From contig JBDPYZ010000006.1 of NCBI GenBank assembly GCA_047291315.1, forward strand, positions 65,691 through 129,690: a DNA stretch of 64,000 bases. The letters run 5' to 3'. This document shows, in pieces, positions 29,406-39,689 of the stretch (its first letter is position 1; each line of letters starts with the position of its first letter). Both the position numbers and the translations under genes were made by a program. Under the pieces are notes generated by a model. The model did no database searches and had not been told where the DNA came from. It saw only the letters and a program-made list of their open reading frames with translations. This stretch comes from Arsenophonus fragariae. GTDB lineage: Bacteria; Pseudomonadota; Gammaproteobacteria; Enterobacterales; Enterobacteriaceae.

Positions 29406-30385
29406 AGAACGATAGCTCGCCGATGGCGAGAACGTCGCTGCTTTGCAGCTCCAATCCTAGGCAACCCCCTTCAGATCTTTTATACTCTTCACTATGTCAA
29501 TTCCTAGACCGACAAAATTACTCTTTCAGTATAATGATGGCTGAAAGCATTTCCTGGAAAAATACGGTGATTCTCAGTGAGTGGACAAAAATTTCTGTAG
29601 AGCGCATGCTTGGCTGTGATACCTGTGTTATAGGTGTCCGATGCTATTGCTGCACTTCCAACAATTGCACCCATTCTCATTTTTTCTGCCAGAGCTGAAA
29701 AAATAAGGCCTGCAGTGCCTGTGGATTTAAAGCTGCTGAGCAATGGATAGCAGAAAAACAACATATCCTGCCTAATTTTGATTGGCAGCATATCACCTTT
29801 ACTATTTCCTCACTTACTCTGGTCTTTCTTTAATGATAACTGGCCGTTACTTAACAAGATTTTCCGTTGTGCAACACAAGCTATGTTGCGTTTTGCGCGT
29901 AAAATAGGGGTTGAAATTGGCATTTTCTACGCATTGCATACCTACGGGCGCCAACTAAATCAACATCCGCATATTCATTTTTCCATCACCCATGGCGGGT
30001 TGTACCTTAAAAAAGGTGTCTGGAAAAATGGCTTTTTAAAAAGAAAGCGGTTGAGCATCTATGGCTAATAGGCCGTCATCCGTGTATTGCTCAAAATTAC
30101 TCGCAGATTAACCCAATAAACTTACCCGGATTTGCCACGTTGATAAAGGGATTTTAGGCACCGATACTTATCAAGGCATTCTTTGTGGTAATAGACTGCG
30201 GTTTAACAACGCATAAACCGCAATCTAGGATTAGTCCACCTAAAATCGGGATTTTAGATTAAAAAAAACACGATCAGATGAAGTTTTAACTCGAAACAGA
30301 CTCAATAAACTGATTTTGTCACTTTTTAGCAATAATCGATGTGTTTTGAGCCGCACTTAAAAATCGAGTCAATGTTCTAACCATG
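29406..30385 (+). mobile_element. IS91-like element remnant, copy A
   Basis: Starts with a hairpin ctcgccgatggcgag at 29417-29431 shared with copy B. Broken frames read CSACGFKAAEQWIAEKQHIL, NFDWQHITFTIS, WPLLNKIFRCATQAMLRFAR and HTYGRQLNQHPHIHFSITHG, the zinc-binding and Y2-tyrosine transposase parts of the IS91 family (rolling-circle type). The C-terminal portion is deleted after QNYSQINPINLPGF. The element ends with the shared 160-base terminal segment at 30228-30385. Several stops and frameshifts; inactive. Confidence 0.8.
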
Positions 30386-30429
30386 AACACTACCTTTTTC
30401 CAATACGCAAGATTTCTAACTCTTCCCAT

Positions 30430-32031
30430 TTATTCAAAGTTATTTTTAAAAGTAACAACACTATATGCCGGTATTTGCATAGTAAATGTGTTTGTCGATT
30501 TATCTTTTCTGATATCATCTAATTTAATCCAATTGTTACCTTCTCCTTCTGAAGTCATGTAAGGTGTTAATATGTTGATATCAGAACCAATTACTTCGAA
30601 TTCTATTTCATTATCATGATGATTATCATTAATTGTAACCATTACAAAAGAGTTTTCTTTATTAGGGTCTTTGAAGGCGGAATACAGAATTCCGTTATAC
30701 GACTTATTTTTTGATGTATTAATACGGGTAAAACCAGGGTTGATGTATCTGGTATAATTACCATAAGCATAAAAAACTTTTCCTTTGCTATAAGTATCAC
30801 CATCAGTTTTAATCAAGCATTCATTACTACTTTTTTCAACACCAAGCCAGAATGTGAAAGCATTTACATTACCTTTTGTTAGAAAATTGTGCAGACTAGT
30901 GACGAATTCCAATCCCTTTTTCATGCTAGGATCAAACGCTTTAGTTTCTGAAATTTCTGTTACCCATCTAGGTTTTGAAGATCGATTGAAGATCCAGTTA
31001 TAAGCTTTTTGATTATAAGTAACATCAGTTTCTGAAAAAATAAAATTGGGTATGCTGTAACCGTGGCTTGCACAGATATCTATTTTATTAAAGGTGCCAT
31101 TAATCCACATAAAAGCAAGGCTAGAAAATGTGTAAATATCAGATAAAAACCAGTTTGCACATTCTCCCATGATTGTTTTTATCTTCATATTTTTTTTATT
31201 CAGGGTATCTTTTAGCTTTGGAATAAACCTGGCAGCATCCGTTGGAAACCAGATTGTACCAGCCCAATCTGGAGTTGGGAATTCAGGTTCATTCATCGGT
31301 GAAATACTGTATAAAGGAATATCTGCCTTTTCAAAATCTAGACAGATGTTTAAAATATATTCACAAAAATCATCATCATGATCTGGATTTAGGCGATTCA
31401 AATTTTTTCCTTCTATTTGCCCAGGAATCGTTTTCATATAAGCAGGTGGAGACCAAGTACTGGCAAAGATTTTGTTTATATTATATTTCTCTTTTGCGTT
31501 TTTTAGTACCCAATATTGATTTATTGGTTCCTCAAGTTCTGTAGAGTCGTAATTATAATCAATCTGTGCCCTTACAATAGAAAGGTTTAATCCGTTTTTT
31601 GAAAAAAGCTCACTCAGTATGCTTTCTCTATTTCTGTCTTGGTAAAAAAGCTCTCCTCTTCCTGCAAAGACACCAAAACCATCTATATTCTGTTTCTCTT
31701 CTTCGTAATATATTTTTTCTTTTTTCTCCCAGGGAAAACATTTATCACTATGATTTACATATTTGTTTTGGGAATCATTATCAGTAAAAAAATTGTTGTC
31801 ATTGTTATTGTTAATGGCTTGTAGTTTTGTTAAAATGCTTACAAGCTCTGTTGAAATAGCCGGATCATTTACTCCGTTATCAGCCATCAACTTATCAAAT
31901 TGAACTTTGTTAAAAAATTCTGATGGATAACAAGAATTTTCCGGGCTAAATATATTTTTATCAAATTCATAATGGTTTGATATTTCCTTGTTTGTCTCTT
32001 TGAGCATTTGCAACAAAATAGCATTCATCAT
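30430..32031 (-). CDS. GH30-family glucosylceramidase-like glycoside hydrolase
   Basis: A 533-aa protein. Residues about 115-533 follow glycoside hydrolase family 30: GFGVFAGRGELF, IVRAQIDYNYDS, FASTWSPPAYMKT, the acid/base SPMNEPEF (Glu248), SHGYSIPNF, and the nucleophile WVTEISET (Glu359), then FWLGVEK and a C-terminal beta domain (VMVTINDNHHDNEIEFEVIG, AYSVVTFKN). Both catalytic Glu are present. The family cleaves beta-linked glucosylceramide or related glycans. There is no signal peptide; the first 110 residues are polar and Asn-rich, which would suit type III export (inference). Start: aaggtg precedes ATG ATG. Intact, AT-rich, between an IS91 remnant and unknown debris. Confidence 0.88.
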   Translation of the reverse strand: MMNAILLQMLKETNKEISNHYEFDKNIFSPENSCYPSEFFNKVQFDKLMADNGVNDPAISTELVSILTKLQAINNNNDNNFFTDNDSQNKYVNHSDKCFPWEKKEKIYYEEEKQNIDGFGVFAGRGELFYQDRNRESILSELFSKNGLNLSIVRAQIDYNYDSTELEEPINQYWVLKNAKEKYNINKIFASTWSPPAYMKTIPGQIEGKNLNRLNPDHDDDFCEYILNICLDFEKADIPLYSISPMNEPEFPTPDWAGTIWFPTDAARFIPKLKDTLNKKNMKIKTIMGECANWFLSDIYTFSSLAFMWINGTFNKIDICASHGYSIPNFIFSETDVTYNQKAYNWIFNRSSKPRWVTEISETKAFDPSMKKGLEFVTSLHNFLTKGNVNAFTFWLGVEKSSNECLIKTDGDTYSKGKVFYAYGNYTRYINPGFTRINTSKNKSYNGILYSAFKDPNKENSFVMVTINDNHHDNEIEFEVIGSDINILTPYMTSEGEGNNWIKLDDIRKDKSTNTFTMQIPAYSVVTFKNNFE

Positions 32032-32289
32032 ATTACTTCACACCTTATAAATATTTATATAAAAGAGAATTAAAGCTTTTCATTTAAAGTTTAAAATTTA
32101 TCACTACAAAAGGTCAAATTAAAAATTCCTTTTTTCAAGCAAATGTACAGCCGAAAAATGCCGTAAGTTGTGGAATTTTCTAATCCTGAATTTTTCCAAC
32201 AGCTCCTTAACGATTCCTGTCGTACTGTAATTTAACTTCAACCTTTTTCCCGAGTGGCTGGCAATTAGTGGTTCATTTAACCCAAACTT
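32032..32289. other. Upstream region of GH30 gene
   Basis: No gene seen; should contain the GH30 promoter on the minus strand. Confidence 0.35.
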
Positions 32290-33005
32290 GTTTTTACAAT
32301 AAAATTAACAGAGATTTTGGCACTGATAACAATCGCTGAACGTCATATTTTAGGTCTTTTATCACCCCAAGGCGGGTTACATGTTTTGATACATTCAGGT
32401 ATTTTCCTTGAATATTGGTATAACCCAACGCCAATATTTCACTGATACACAGATCCAACTTCGAAGCCAGAATAAAGGTGATTTTTTCCCTGACTATCGA
32501 TTCCTTAATAATGCTTTCAACAGTCCAAAATGCCGGAATAAAAATTGAGTTTTCTTCTTTCCTTTTCAATTTAGGAATAGGACTCACGCCAAAATTCCGT
32601 ATCGCTTTAAGCTACAAATAGGCAGAATCCAAATGCTTAAGCGTATTTCCCGGTAAACGTTACATTCACTCCGCCGAATATTCAACGCGAGTTTTGATTG
32701 CAACATTTCATCGATTGAAAATAAGGCATGACAAATAATATTAAGCGAAGAATGACGCAACCGTCCAGTTTCACGATGATCCACTTTTTTACAACATAAA
32801 ACTGGATCAATTTGCAAAGAGGAGAGTCCAAACATTTCTCTTTTTCTTTTGCAGTCATCTCACTAAATCGCTCGGATTCACTCAGAAAAAGAAAACGGCA
32901 CTCCGCATCGAGAGCTTTAAAGTTTTTATAGAAACGGCCTGCTGGATTTTCATAATGAACCCGAAAACCTTCGCTACCGTGGCGATTTTTGATTAATTTA
33001 ATTGA
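32290..33005 (-). pseudogene. Unrecognised decayed coding region
   Basis: Minus-strand pieces in successive frames look protein-like: KNRHGSEGFRVHYENPAGRF, FKALDAECRFLFLSESERFS, SLNIICHALFSIDEMLQSKL, then IPKLKRKEENSIFIPAFWTV and KITFILASKLDLCISEILAL. Together they suggest one gene of about 230 codons with frameshifts near 32835, 32600 and a stop near 32300. Its neighbours are phage-type genes. I could not assign a family; a replication or phage regulatory protein is possible. Confidence 0.4.
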
Positions 33006-33016
33006 ACTCCTTTTAG

Positions 33017-33430
33017 ATTATTGTCGCTGCGCTTTTATATAATCCTGTAACCCTAAGATTTGGGCGGTGACCGTAGAAATTTTCTCTCGTAAGGTGTAAT
33101 AAGCCTGTTCAGCGTCTGATGTAAGTCGGGCGGTGTGGCCATCCTCCACGCGGGCGGAGGAAGAAGATCCTGACTCTTCGGGACAGGTGCACTGACACGC
33201 AACCGCTTAAAACCCCTAACAACATCCAGTCTAAGTGCCTCAATCGTCTGTCTTGAATTTATTAATCCCTGATAATGTTGTTTGTCAATCTTGGCCAGTT
33301 GGTCAAACTGAATACGTTATGTCTGCAACTGGTGTTCGGTTTTTTCCACCTTCTGCCGGGTATGCTCCGCTTTCACCTGCCAGAGGGTGGTCTGTAAGCG
33401 ATAATGCATCAGGCCAATCGACAACACTGT
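33017..33430 (-). pseudogene. Phage Rz-type spanin (endopeptidase) remnant
   Basis: Minus strand: LMHYRLQTTLWQVKAEHTRQ and KVEKTEHQLQT (coiled-coil), QFDQLAKIDKQHYQGLINSR, then RLTSDAEQAYYTLREKISTV and QILGLQDYIKAQRQ. The last part matches the C-terminus of lambda Rz (TAERDYFTLRERL...QKYI). Rz links inner and outer membrane in phage lysis. The N-terminal membrane anchor is replaced by ypfJ sequence and there are at least two frameshifts. Confidence 0.7.
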
Positions 33431-33439
33431 TATTTTACC

Positions 33440-34206
33440 ATCAACAGGACAATGAGCGCCCAATCTCCCCCGCTCCAGTACCCCTTCCTGATGCATATAA
33501 TGGCCACACACGCCAGAAAAAATCCGCCTGTAATTCCAGCTTCACCGATAACTTATTGGCGGCTTTCGTTGACATATTAGCCTGTGCCAGGGTCCACTTT
33601 TTTCAGAACACACAGCAGATGTTGAACAGGATGACCCTCTTCATGAGTTATCACATAACCAAAGGCAAATTGACCGTCTACCCGCAATTTGTCTTTCATC
33701 TCATAATAAAATGACAGGTCAATATATATCATGCTATCAACTAGGCAATAAAATTGCTCTATCAGGGTATAATCCGTGCCACAGCCCGTCTGTGTCTCTT
33801 TGCGGTACATCACCAGTTTCGGCAGCCGGTAATCACCGACAGATTCAGCAAAAATCTTTTACTGACATCTTCGGTTGACGCCAGCATCACCTAAGTAAAC
33901 CAGGACGCTTCGTCCTCATCAACAAAACGGTTTACGAACAACAGTGCTTTCGGCTCCTGAACCGAGATGGCAAAAGCCAAGTGATAGCCATTAGTAATAG
34001 TAGAAGAATAACGACCACCCACACCAGCGGGAAAATGCAAAACCTTCAGCAGATAGGCGTTTGGGTTTCTGGTGCAGTTTCCTTTACTTTCCAGGTTTCT
34101 TCAGGCGCCACAGTGCTTCTTCCAAGCTAGAATACTCTTCCTGTGCTTCGGTTTTGTTACGCCGGTCTTCCACATGATCGATTTCCCGTCTTTCTTTCCA
34201 GTGCAT
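33440..34206 (-). pseudogene. ypfJ: YpfJ-type neutral zinc metallopeptidase, broken
   Basis: Start at 34206 reads MHWKERREIDHVEDRRNK (E. coli YpfJ: MRWQGRRESDNVEDRR). After frameshifts come DEDEASWFT, STEDVSK, YRLPKLVMYRKETQTGCGTD, VDSMIYIDLSFYYEMKDKL, FGYVITHEEGHPVQHLL (HExxH zinc site kept) and NKLSVKLELQADFF then GHYMHQEGVLE. The C-terminal end is fused to the Rz remnant near 33440. Stops and frameshifts near 34080, 33890, 33600 and 33530. Confidence 0.82.
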
Positions 34207-34230
34207 TCCTGTCCCTTTTGCGTCAATAAA

Positions 34231-34252
34231 AAACCCCGCAAAAACGGGGTTC
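34231..34252 (-). terminator. Rho-independent terminator
   Basis: Stem aaccccg / cggggtt with an aaaaa-type loop, preceded by an A run, lying just after the dnaC-like remnant on the minus strand. Confidence 0.75.
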
Positions 34253-34267
34253 ATAAGTTAGTTAAAT

Positions 34268-34859
34268 TTAGCAAAAAACCTCACCTTTCAGGCGAGAGAG
34301 AATGTCAACAAACTGGTTAATAATTAATTGAGTATTTTCACTGTGTTGATGCTGAACACCTATCTCGTCAAAAATCAATAAATCAACTTTGCAAAGTTCA
34401 CTCAGTAATTCCTGCTCTGTCAACTTTGAGTTTTTTCGTAAGTTAACCAAAAACACATCATCAAATCAGCGACAGTAATGCACAAAACAGATCGGCCTTT
34501 GGTCATCAAATGACCTATCGCAGCTGCGAGATGATTTTTCCCTGTTCCACAGCCGCCACTAAAGATAAATCCGCCAAAACCAGCACCAAAATTCTTTGCA
34601 AACGAGATTGATTGATTTAGTACATTCCGTTGCACTTCGTTAAAAATCTGATAATTCTCAAAACGGCAATCTTGATGAATCAGTGATATGCCAGAGCGAC
34701 AAATCAAGTAATTAATCCGTTTTTTCCGACGAAATACCACATCTTTCAGACTGGCTTCCTGTGATATTTTTACACCTTTGCCAAATGTTCTTTCCAACTA
34801 GTGGTAATTGGACGAATATGTGCGGGCATGATTTTTTGTAACCGTTGAATAATATTCAT
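34268..34859 (-). pseudogene. DnaC-like helicase loader, truncated
   Basis: DnaC loads the replicative helicase. Start at 34859 reads MNIIQRLQKIMPAHIRP, then after a frameshift RTFGKGVKIS, RSGISLIHQDCRFENYQIFN (E. coli DnaC RSGIRPLHQNCSFENYRV), Walker A FSGGCGTGKNHLAAAI, and LLIFDEIGVQ with IINQFVDILS. The last third of DnaC is missing, replaced by a stop and terminator. A phage- or plasmid-borne version is likely given the adjoining replication gene. Confidence 0.83.
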
Positions 34860-34879
34860 AAAACCCCCTCATTGAAAAC

Positions 34880-35640
34880 ATAGTGTCACCAGTTAATTAC
34901 CATAAAGCCTTCTGGGTTGCTTGGTACTGTTGTTACTTGATTGATTAGGTTTGTCGCCCGATGTTTATGGATTTATTCGGTTCAAACAATCTTTGATAAC
35001 CATTAGCGATACTGGTGTTTATAATATCTTCTGGTTGATAACCGCTTTCACGATACTTAACCAGAAGCTTGATAGTCTGATTAACCGTCATTTGATAGTT
35101 TTGTTAATCTCTTTACGGTATTGCAACCAAGAATTCTAGATAGACTCCGATAACAAACTTAGAAATTCTACTGAGCTTGAGTCAAAAACTTTCGATTTTT
35201 TCATAAGGGAGATTATAAAGGGATCTATTGTAGTAATCTCTTGATCAAACGAACTCAACTTTGTTGAGCCCCGACATCCACATTGTGGATGTCGGGGCAA
35301 ACTCTTTTATCATCTGGAGAAAAACGCTTTTTTGAGTTTGCAAAATTATCCAGAATTTCGTCTAGTTTTTCTTCATCAATTCGGTAATAAGTTTTGTTCT
35401 CAAGTCGCTTTTCTGTCACTATCAACACACCCGTTTCAGTTAATTTTTTAATTGCCGTTCGTTGCTCATGATATGTCAATTCGGTTTCTTCTTCGATCTC
35501 ATCACGGATTTTGTATACGCCAAACTCAGAACTAGCTTTGTCCTGCCAGTAAAAAATTGGGGAAAAAGAATCTCTGAGGTTAATCCCACGAGAGGTTTTG
35601 CTAAATTTGGATAATACGCATGATGGGGATTACCTATTAA
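34880..35640 (-). pseudogene. Phage-type replication protein (O/DnaT-like), broken
   Basis: Minus strand reads AATLRLIGNPHHAYYPNLAK, GINLRDSFSPIFYWQDKASS, a winged-helix part RDEIEEETELTYHEQRTAIK with KLTETGVLIVTEKRLENKTY, then a stop near 35257 and a C-terminal TVNQTIKLLVKYRESGYQPE with DIINTSIANGYQRLFEP, the DnaT-type ssDNA region. It precedes the dnaC-like gene as in lambdoid replication modules. A frameshift lies near 35600. Confidence 0.65.
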
Positions 35641-35787
35641 TCGCAATGTAGCAGCACTTTTAACTCAATCACTCCGGTCATTTATTGAAATTTTGAGAAT
35701 TATTTCATATGAAACCACATGATCATCATATGAAATAATTTATAATCTCCCAGATGTGGGTTAAAAAAGATTTTCGGAAAATTATTT

Positions 35788-36072
35788 TTAATAATAAAAA
35801 TCGTCATTGATTCGCGCCCTTTTTTCGATTAGTTTCTGTTTTTTGCGGTGTGTCATGAACAGATTGGTATAAGTCACAATTTTTTGTTTATAGTCCAATA
35901 ATTTTTGTCGGGGCTTTTCGTGTTGCCAAAAGACTTTTTTGAGTGCTTGATTCAATGCTCTTGCAGCTTCATTTCGCTTCAAAATTTCGCCAAATTTCTC
36001 ATTATATCGAGTTTTTGCATTATCTTTTTTTGGTAATATGACAACTTTTACGCTATCACCTTGCATTTTCAA
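35788..36072 (-). CDS. Basic hypothetical protein (94 aa)
   Basis: A 94-aa highly basic, helical protein beginning MKMQGDSVKVVILPKKDNAK, with RYNEKFGEILKRNEAARALN. It lies upstream of the replication remnants in the same orientation, so it may belong to the same phage module. No family recognised and no obvious ribosome site. Confidence 0.4.
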   Translation of the reverse strand: MKMQGDSVKVVILPKKDNAKTRYNEKFGEILKRNEAARALNQALKKVFWQHEKPRQKLLDYKQKIVTYTNLFMTHRKKQKLIEKRARINDDFYY

Positions 36073-36790
36073 AATGGCTTTCTACTCGTATGTCTTGTAT
36101 TGATATTTTTTTATGGGTTATCCGCGCTTGGCGCAAAAAGAAATAAAAAACATTAAAACAGAATACTTATATTTATGTGTTCTGCCTGCCAGAGACTAGG
36201 GAAGAAAAACAAATGGTGAAAGAGCAAAACTGTGTAAAGAATCAGCTAAAAAACGATTTCTAATTATTACAAACAAAAAATTGTCAATAATTCAATTATT
36301 TTCAGTAAGTTATATAAAATATCACGTCAAAATAAAGTGATCAAAATCAGCAACTTACGTAGCTGAACTTTTTTCATGGGCAATAGCTAATTTATCGACA
36401 AAAAATGGCCATTATTTTTTTAAGGCTTTTTATTTAAAAATGATGGTTTAATCCAGTTAGTTTTTGACAAATATTCACTTGCCACTTTCCTCTATCAGAC
36501 TTCCATTGCCGCTATCAACCTAAAAATGATACATCAAGCCTTTTTCGGTTATTTTTCGTTCGTTTAATTTTGTGATTTTGATGATTTCGTTGTTGTGAAA
36601 AACGGACATCCCCAGCTGTAGTTATTGAAAAGTGATTCTGTATTTATTTGTGATTATCATTAGGTGGCAGACTGAATGGGATGATCAATACCCTACTGTA
36701 AGAAAATGAAGAGCCTTTCCGCTCGGCCATACAGCCCACCATAGAAGGGGCAGTGACCGGATAGCTGCGATAACCTCCAACTTTTATTTA
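36073..36790. other. Non-coding AT-rich region
   Basis: No supported gene, tRNA or repeat in this 700-base stretch. Confidence 0.5.
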
Positions 36791-36816
36791 GTATCAAAAA
36801 CATTCGTTTTTGATAC
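36791..36816. repeat. Perfect 11-bp inverted repeat near resolvase
   Basis: gtatcaaaaac, 4-base loop attc, gttttt-gatac: a perfect 11-bp palindrome. It lies 126 bases before a resolvase fragment; a further gtgcca...tggcac pair at about 36888-36924 could be a res-type subsite. No T-run, so terminator function is less likely. Confidence 0.5.
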
Positions 36817-36942
36817 GGTTCAAACCGCAATTTATTTTTCTGTGAAAATCCCCCTTCTTACGTTTCAATATCCGTCTCAAAAATAAAGTGCCAATATTTA
36901 TCTCCTTGAACAGATTATGGCACATTTTTAGGAGCAATTTTC

Positions 36943-37074
36943 ATGCTGATTGGCAATGCCAGAGTTTCAACTCCATCTCAAAGTCTGGATCTGCAAATCA
37001 AGGCGCTAAATGAAGCTGGTTGTGACAAAATCTTCACTGATATCACCAGTGGTGTCAGGACTCAAAGATGCTGA
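36943..37074 (+). pseudogene. Serine recombinase (Tn3-type resolvase) N-terminal fragment
   Basis: A 43-codon frame with taggagcaa upstream reads MLIGNARVSTPSQSLDLQIK then ALNEAGCDKIFTDITSGV, the N-terminus of Tn3-family resolvases including the catalytic Ser of ARVST. It ends with TGA and runs into a reversed hsdR remnant, so the recombinase is cut after about a quarter of its length. Confidence 0.8.
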
Positions 37075-38103
37075 AATGGTTCTGCGATAAGGTGATCCCC
37101 TGGTGGTCTGAAAGCTGGATCGCCTGGGCTGATATTATTAGTTTTGAAGAGCTTAGGCAGGAGATCCACGAGGTGCTGAATGTCGTGGAAAATTGGAATA
37201 ATACGGCCTACCATAGCTTCGGTATTGGTGTTTTTCTCGACGCAGACCGTCTGAAATTTGTTAAATTCTTCGCGTGTCTGGCGATCAAGGTCTTTGCGAT
37301 CGACAACAAACATTTCTCAATATCAGGGTTGTCCTTTAGTAATGTCCAGACTTTGAAAGAAGTCAGTGTTTTGCCTGAACCCGTCGTATGTAAAATGTAG
37401 CCATTACCACGATTTTGGTGAATGGCATCAACCATCGCTTTAACAGCATAGAGAAGTCATCAGCAAAGTCATACAGGTTGGTTATCTTGTTATTATCTTT
37501 ATCGGCATGCCGATAAATGGGCAGAAACCGCTCCTCTGCATTAAAACTGAAGTGTTCTTTCGGTTATTCGCACAGTAGAGTGTATCATTGCCGTTACTGA
37601 CGATAAACAATTGCATAAAACAAAACAGTGTATAGGTATAACTATTACCTGTCTCATTCTTGTAATCAACAATTTGTTGTATCGTTTTGCGCGGACTTAA
37701 CTGAAAAGCCTTAAGCTCAATTTGTACCAGGGGTAGACCGTTAATCAGAAAGATGACATCATATAGTTGATGGCTATTTTCGGTATTAATGCGAAATTGA
37801 TTAACGACTTCAAAATCATTCTTGCACCAGTCTTTTATGTTCACCAGTATATGTTCAAGCGGTGTACCATCTTCTCGGGTGAATTTGCCTTTTTCGCGCA
37901 GCAACGAAAATATTGGACGTAATTATCTCATCACGCAAGCGGCTGAATTCTGCATCGGTAAGACTGATACGGTTTAGGATTTCAAACTTCTTGTGAAAGT
38001 TTCGTTCAAGACTGACCTTATCACGGATATCGTCCAGATAGATATACTTCAGCTCTCGCAGTTTGGCGATTAAACCTTGTTCAATATGTTGTTCTTTGGT
38101 CAT
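37075..38103 (-). pseudogene. hsdR: HsdR type I restriction subunit, N-terminal part, broken
   Basis: HsdR is the motor and nuclease subunit of type I restriction. Start at 38103 reads MTKEQHIEQGLIAKLRELKY, DAEFSRLRDEIITSNIF, then in another frame EDGTPLEHILVNIKDWCKND, LYDVIFLINGLPLVQIELKA (the D...ExK nuclease residues), NGYILHTTGSGKTLTSFK (Walker A) and VVDRKDLDRQTREEFNKF. The remaining two thirds (helicase motifs) are absent. Frameshifts near 37900, 37560, 37450 and 37330. No hsdM or hsdS is present. Confidence 0.85.
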
Positions 38104-38162
38104 AAAAGAAACCTGGTGATTTTACTACATGAGGAGAAAATTTTATCATTCTCAGTTTTTAG

Positions 38163-38726
38163 TTAATGGAATAATGCATTGTGTAGATTAATGGATTGAT
38201 TTATTTCGGCGTGCCAAACGTTGCAAATTATCATCAACATCGGCTGGGTTACTTCTCCGACTATCTGACCGTCTTTGTCATAACGAAACGCGCCTAACTG
38301 GATAAGTGAGCGATAATCAGGGTGATAACCAATACTACCCAAGCACGCTCTTAAATGCTTTCTGGCTATCGCCTTCACCTCTTGCCACATATCCTGCTGG
38401 ATGCCTATTTTCATTAGAAGCAACTTGCCATCAGGAAAAAGATAAGGCCAAAAAGCCGTTATCTGTGAGATTGCCTCATTTAACGGCAATCGCTTTTTAG
38501 GCGGAGTGGGAGGTTTCGGTATTTTACCATTAACCCCTTGCTTGAGTTTGGTAACAGGCTTCTTGGGCAGTTGTTTGGTTACTTTTGGAGGATTAGTTTT
38601 TTTTGCCTGTTTTTGGTGAACCGCATTGACCCAGACCTTTTTACGGTAAACAGGGCTACTTTTGGTCTGCTTTTCATGAGAAGCCTTTCTGGGGCGATTT
38701 AGACTTAATTTATTGCGTTCCATCAT
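38163..38726 (-). CDS. FinO/ProQ-family RNA chaperone, open copy
   Basis: A 187-aa protein: a Lys/Pro-rich tail (KKVWVNAVHQKQAKKTNPPK) then the ProQ/FinO domain (LPLNEAISQITAFWPYLFPD, QDMWQEVKAIARKHLRACLG, YHPDYRSLIQLGAFRYDKDG). FinO-type proteins bind stem-loops of antisense RNAs and, on F-like plasmids, repress transfer. The final residues (MLMIICNVWHAEINQSI) are out of register with the DDNLQRLAR end predicted for the family by the 13.4-kb copy, so the C-terminus is probably frameshifted. This is the only copy with an uninterrupted domain and tail. Confidence 0.8.
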   Translation of the reverse strand: MMERNKLSLNRPRKASHEKQTKSSPVYRKKVWVNAVHQKQAKKTNPPKVTKQLPKKPVTKLKQGVNGKIPKPPTPPKKRLPLNEAISQITAFWPYLFPDGKLLLMKIGIQQDMWQEVKAIARKHLRACLGSIGYHPDYRSLIQLGAFRYDKDGQIVGEVTQPMLMIICNVWHAEINQSINLHNALFH

Positions 38727-38729
38727 GAT

Positions 38730-39635
38730 TTAATCTTTAAACAAGTTACTCATTTCAGTACCAGTTAAACCCGTAAATTTCATCACTGATTGCCTGTCCA
38801 TACCACTTTCCAACATTTGACGGGCTATCTTCATTGAAGCCTGTTTTTCACCTTCAAGTTTTCCTTGTTGTATACCTTCTTGACGTATACCTTGAGCAAT
38901 ATTCATCAGTGCCCCTCGTGTTTTTCTGATTGCCTTGCTATCTCATTAATTAATTGCGCTGGTTGCTCCACATTACCTTCCTGTCTTCCTGTATGAGATA
39001 GTTAAACAGAGTGATTACCTGATTATCGGTATAATAATTATACGACAATAATTTAACAATTTCATTCAGTAACTCCGTCATGTCGCGTCTACGAATGTGC
39101 TTCTGTAGTAATTCCAATAAGCCCCATTCTGCGGTGTTGCATAATTTCACCGTCTTCCAGTGTTGTCACATCGACTAACTTAAACGGTTTGGTATAAAAT
39201 TTTTCGGCAATATTTCTGCCACTAAAGCAATCCAGCCAGTCAGTACTATACAGATGCGGACTTTTCTCACCACAATAAAACAAGATAGGAAAAACCAGAG
39301 GCAACTCCTTGTCGCCAGCTTCTAAATTTTTTTGCATCGCAAACATACTATAGCGCATAAGTCGCCATGCCATCAATTTATCGGGTATGGACTGATGCGC
39401 TATTAGCAAATAGAGATAACTTTGACCCTGTTTAGTATTGGAGTATATCACTCTGATAGTTTTTCATCTCACTATCGACAAATGAGCCGGACTCTGCCTT
39501 TTGGCTGTCTAATTCACACAGTGCTTTAATCTCATTAGGCAGCTAAATATCGAAGAAATCTTTCGCTGTCTCTTTCTCACTTAAAAACTGTTTGAATACG
39601 GCATCGTAGGGCGTCCGGGTGAATTTTTTTCTCAT
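38730..39635 (-). pseudogene. Rpn/YhgA-like nuclease-transposase, copy 3, broken
   Basis: Same gene as at 12057 and 51964, here with the correct start (MRKKFTRTPYDAVFKQFLSE) but the same in-frame TAG after FFDI and frameshifts near 39460, 39110 and 38950. It keeps LVFPILFYCGEKSPHLYSTD and the C-terminal GLTGTEMSNLFKD. Followed by the FinO-like gene, so the Rpn-FinO pair is conserved in all three places. Confidence 0.88.
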
Positions 39636-39689
39636 CTTGTAATATTCCATTCGCTTTTAAATTAGAGAAATTTTTAATTAAGGGAGTTC

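Noticed and set aside
31169..31824. Plus-strand frames opposite the GH30 gene
   Set aside because: Hydrophobic antisense artefacts of an intact catalytic gene.
32290..33005. Possible RepA replication initiator
   Set aside because: Protein-like pieces are visible, but I could not match them to any Rep family; kept only as an unrecognised decayed gene.
37075..37400. Plus-strand frame continuing after the resolvase stub
   Set aside because: Its translation is the antisense of hsdR Walker-A and VVDRKDLDRQT segments; no resolvase motifs follow.
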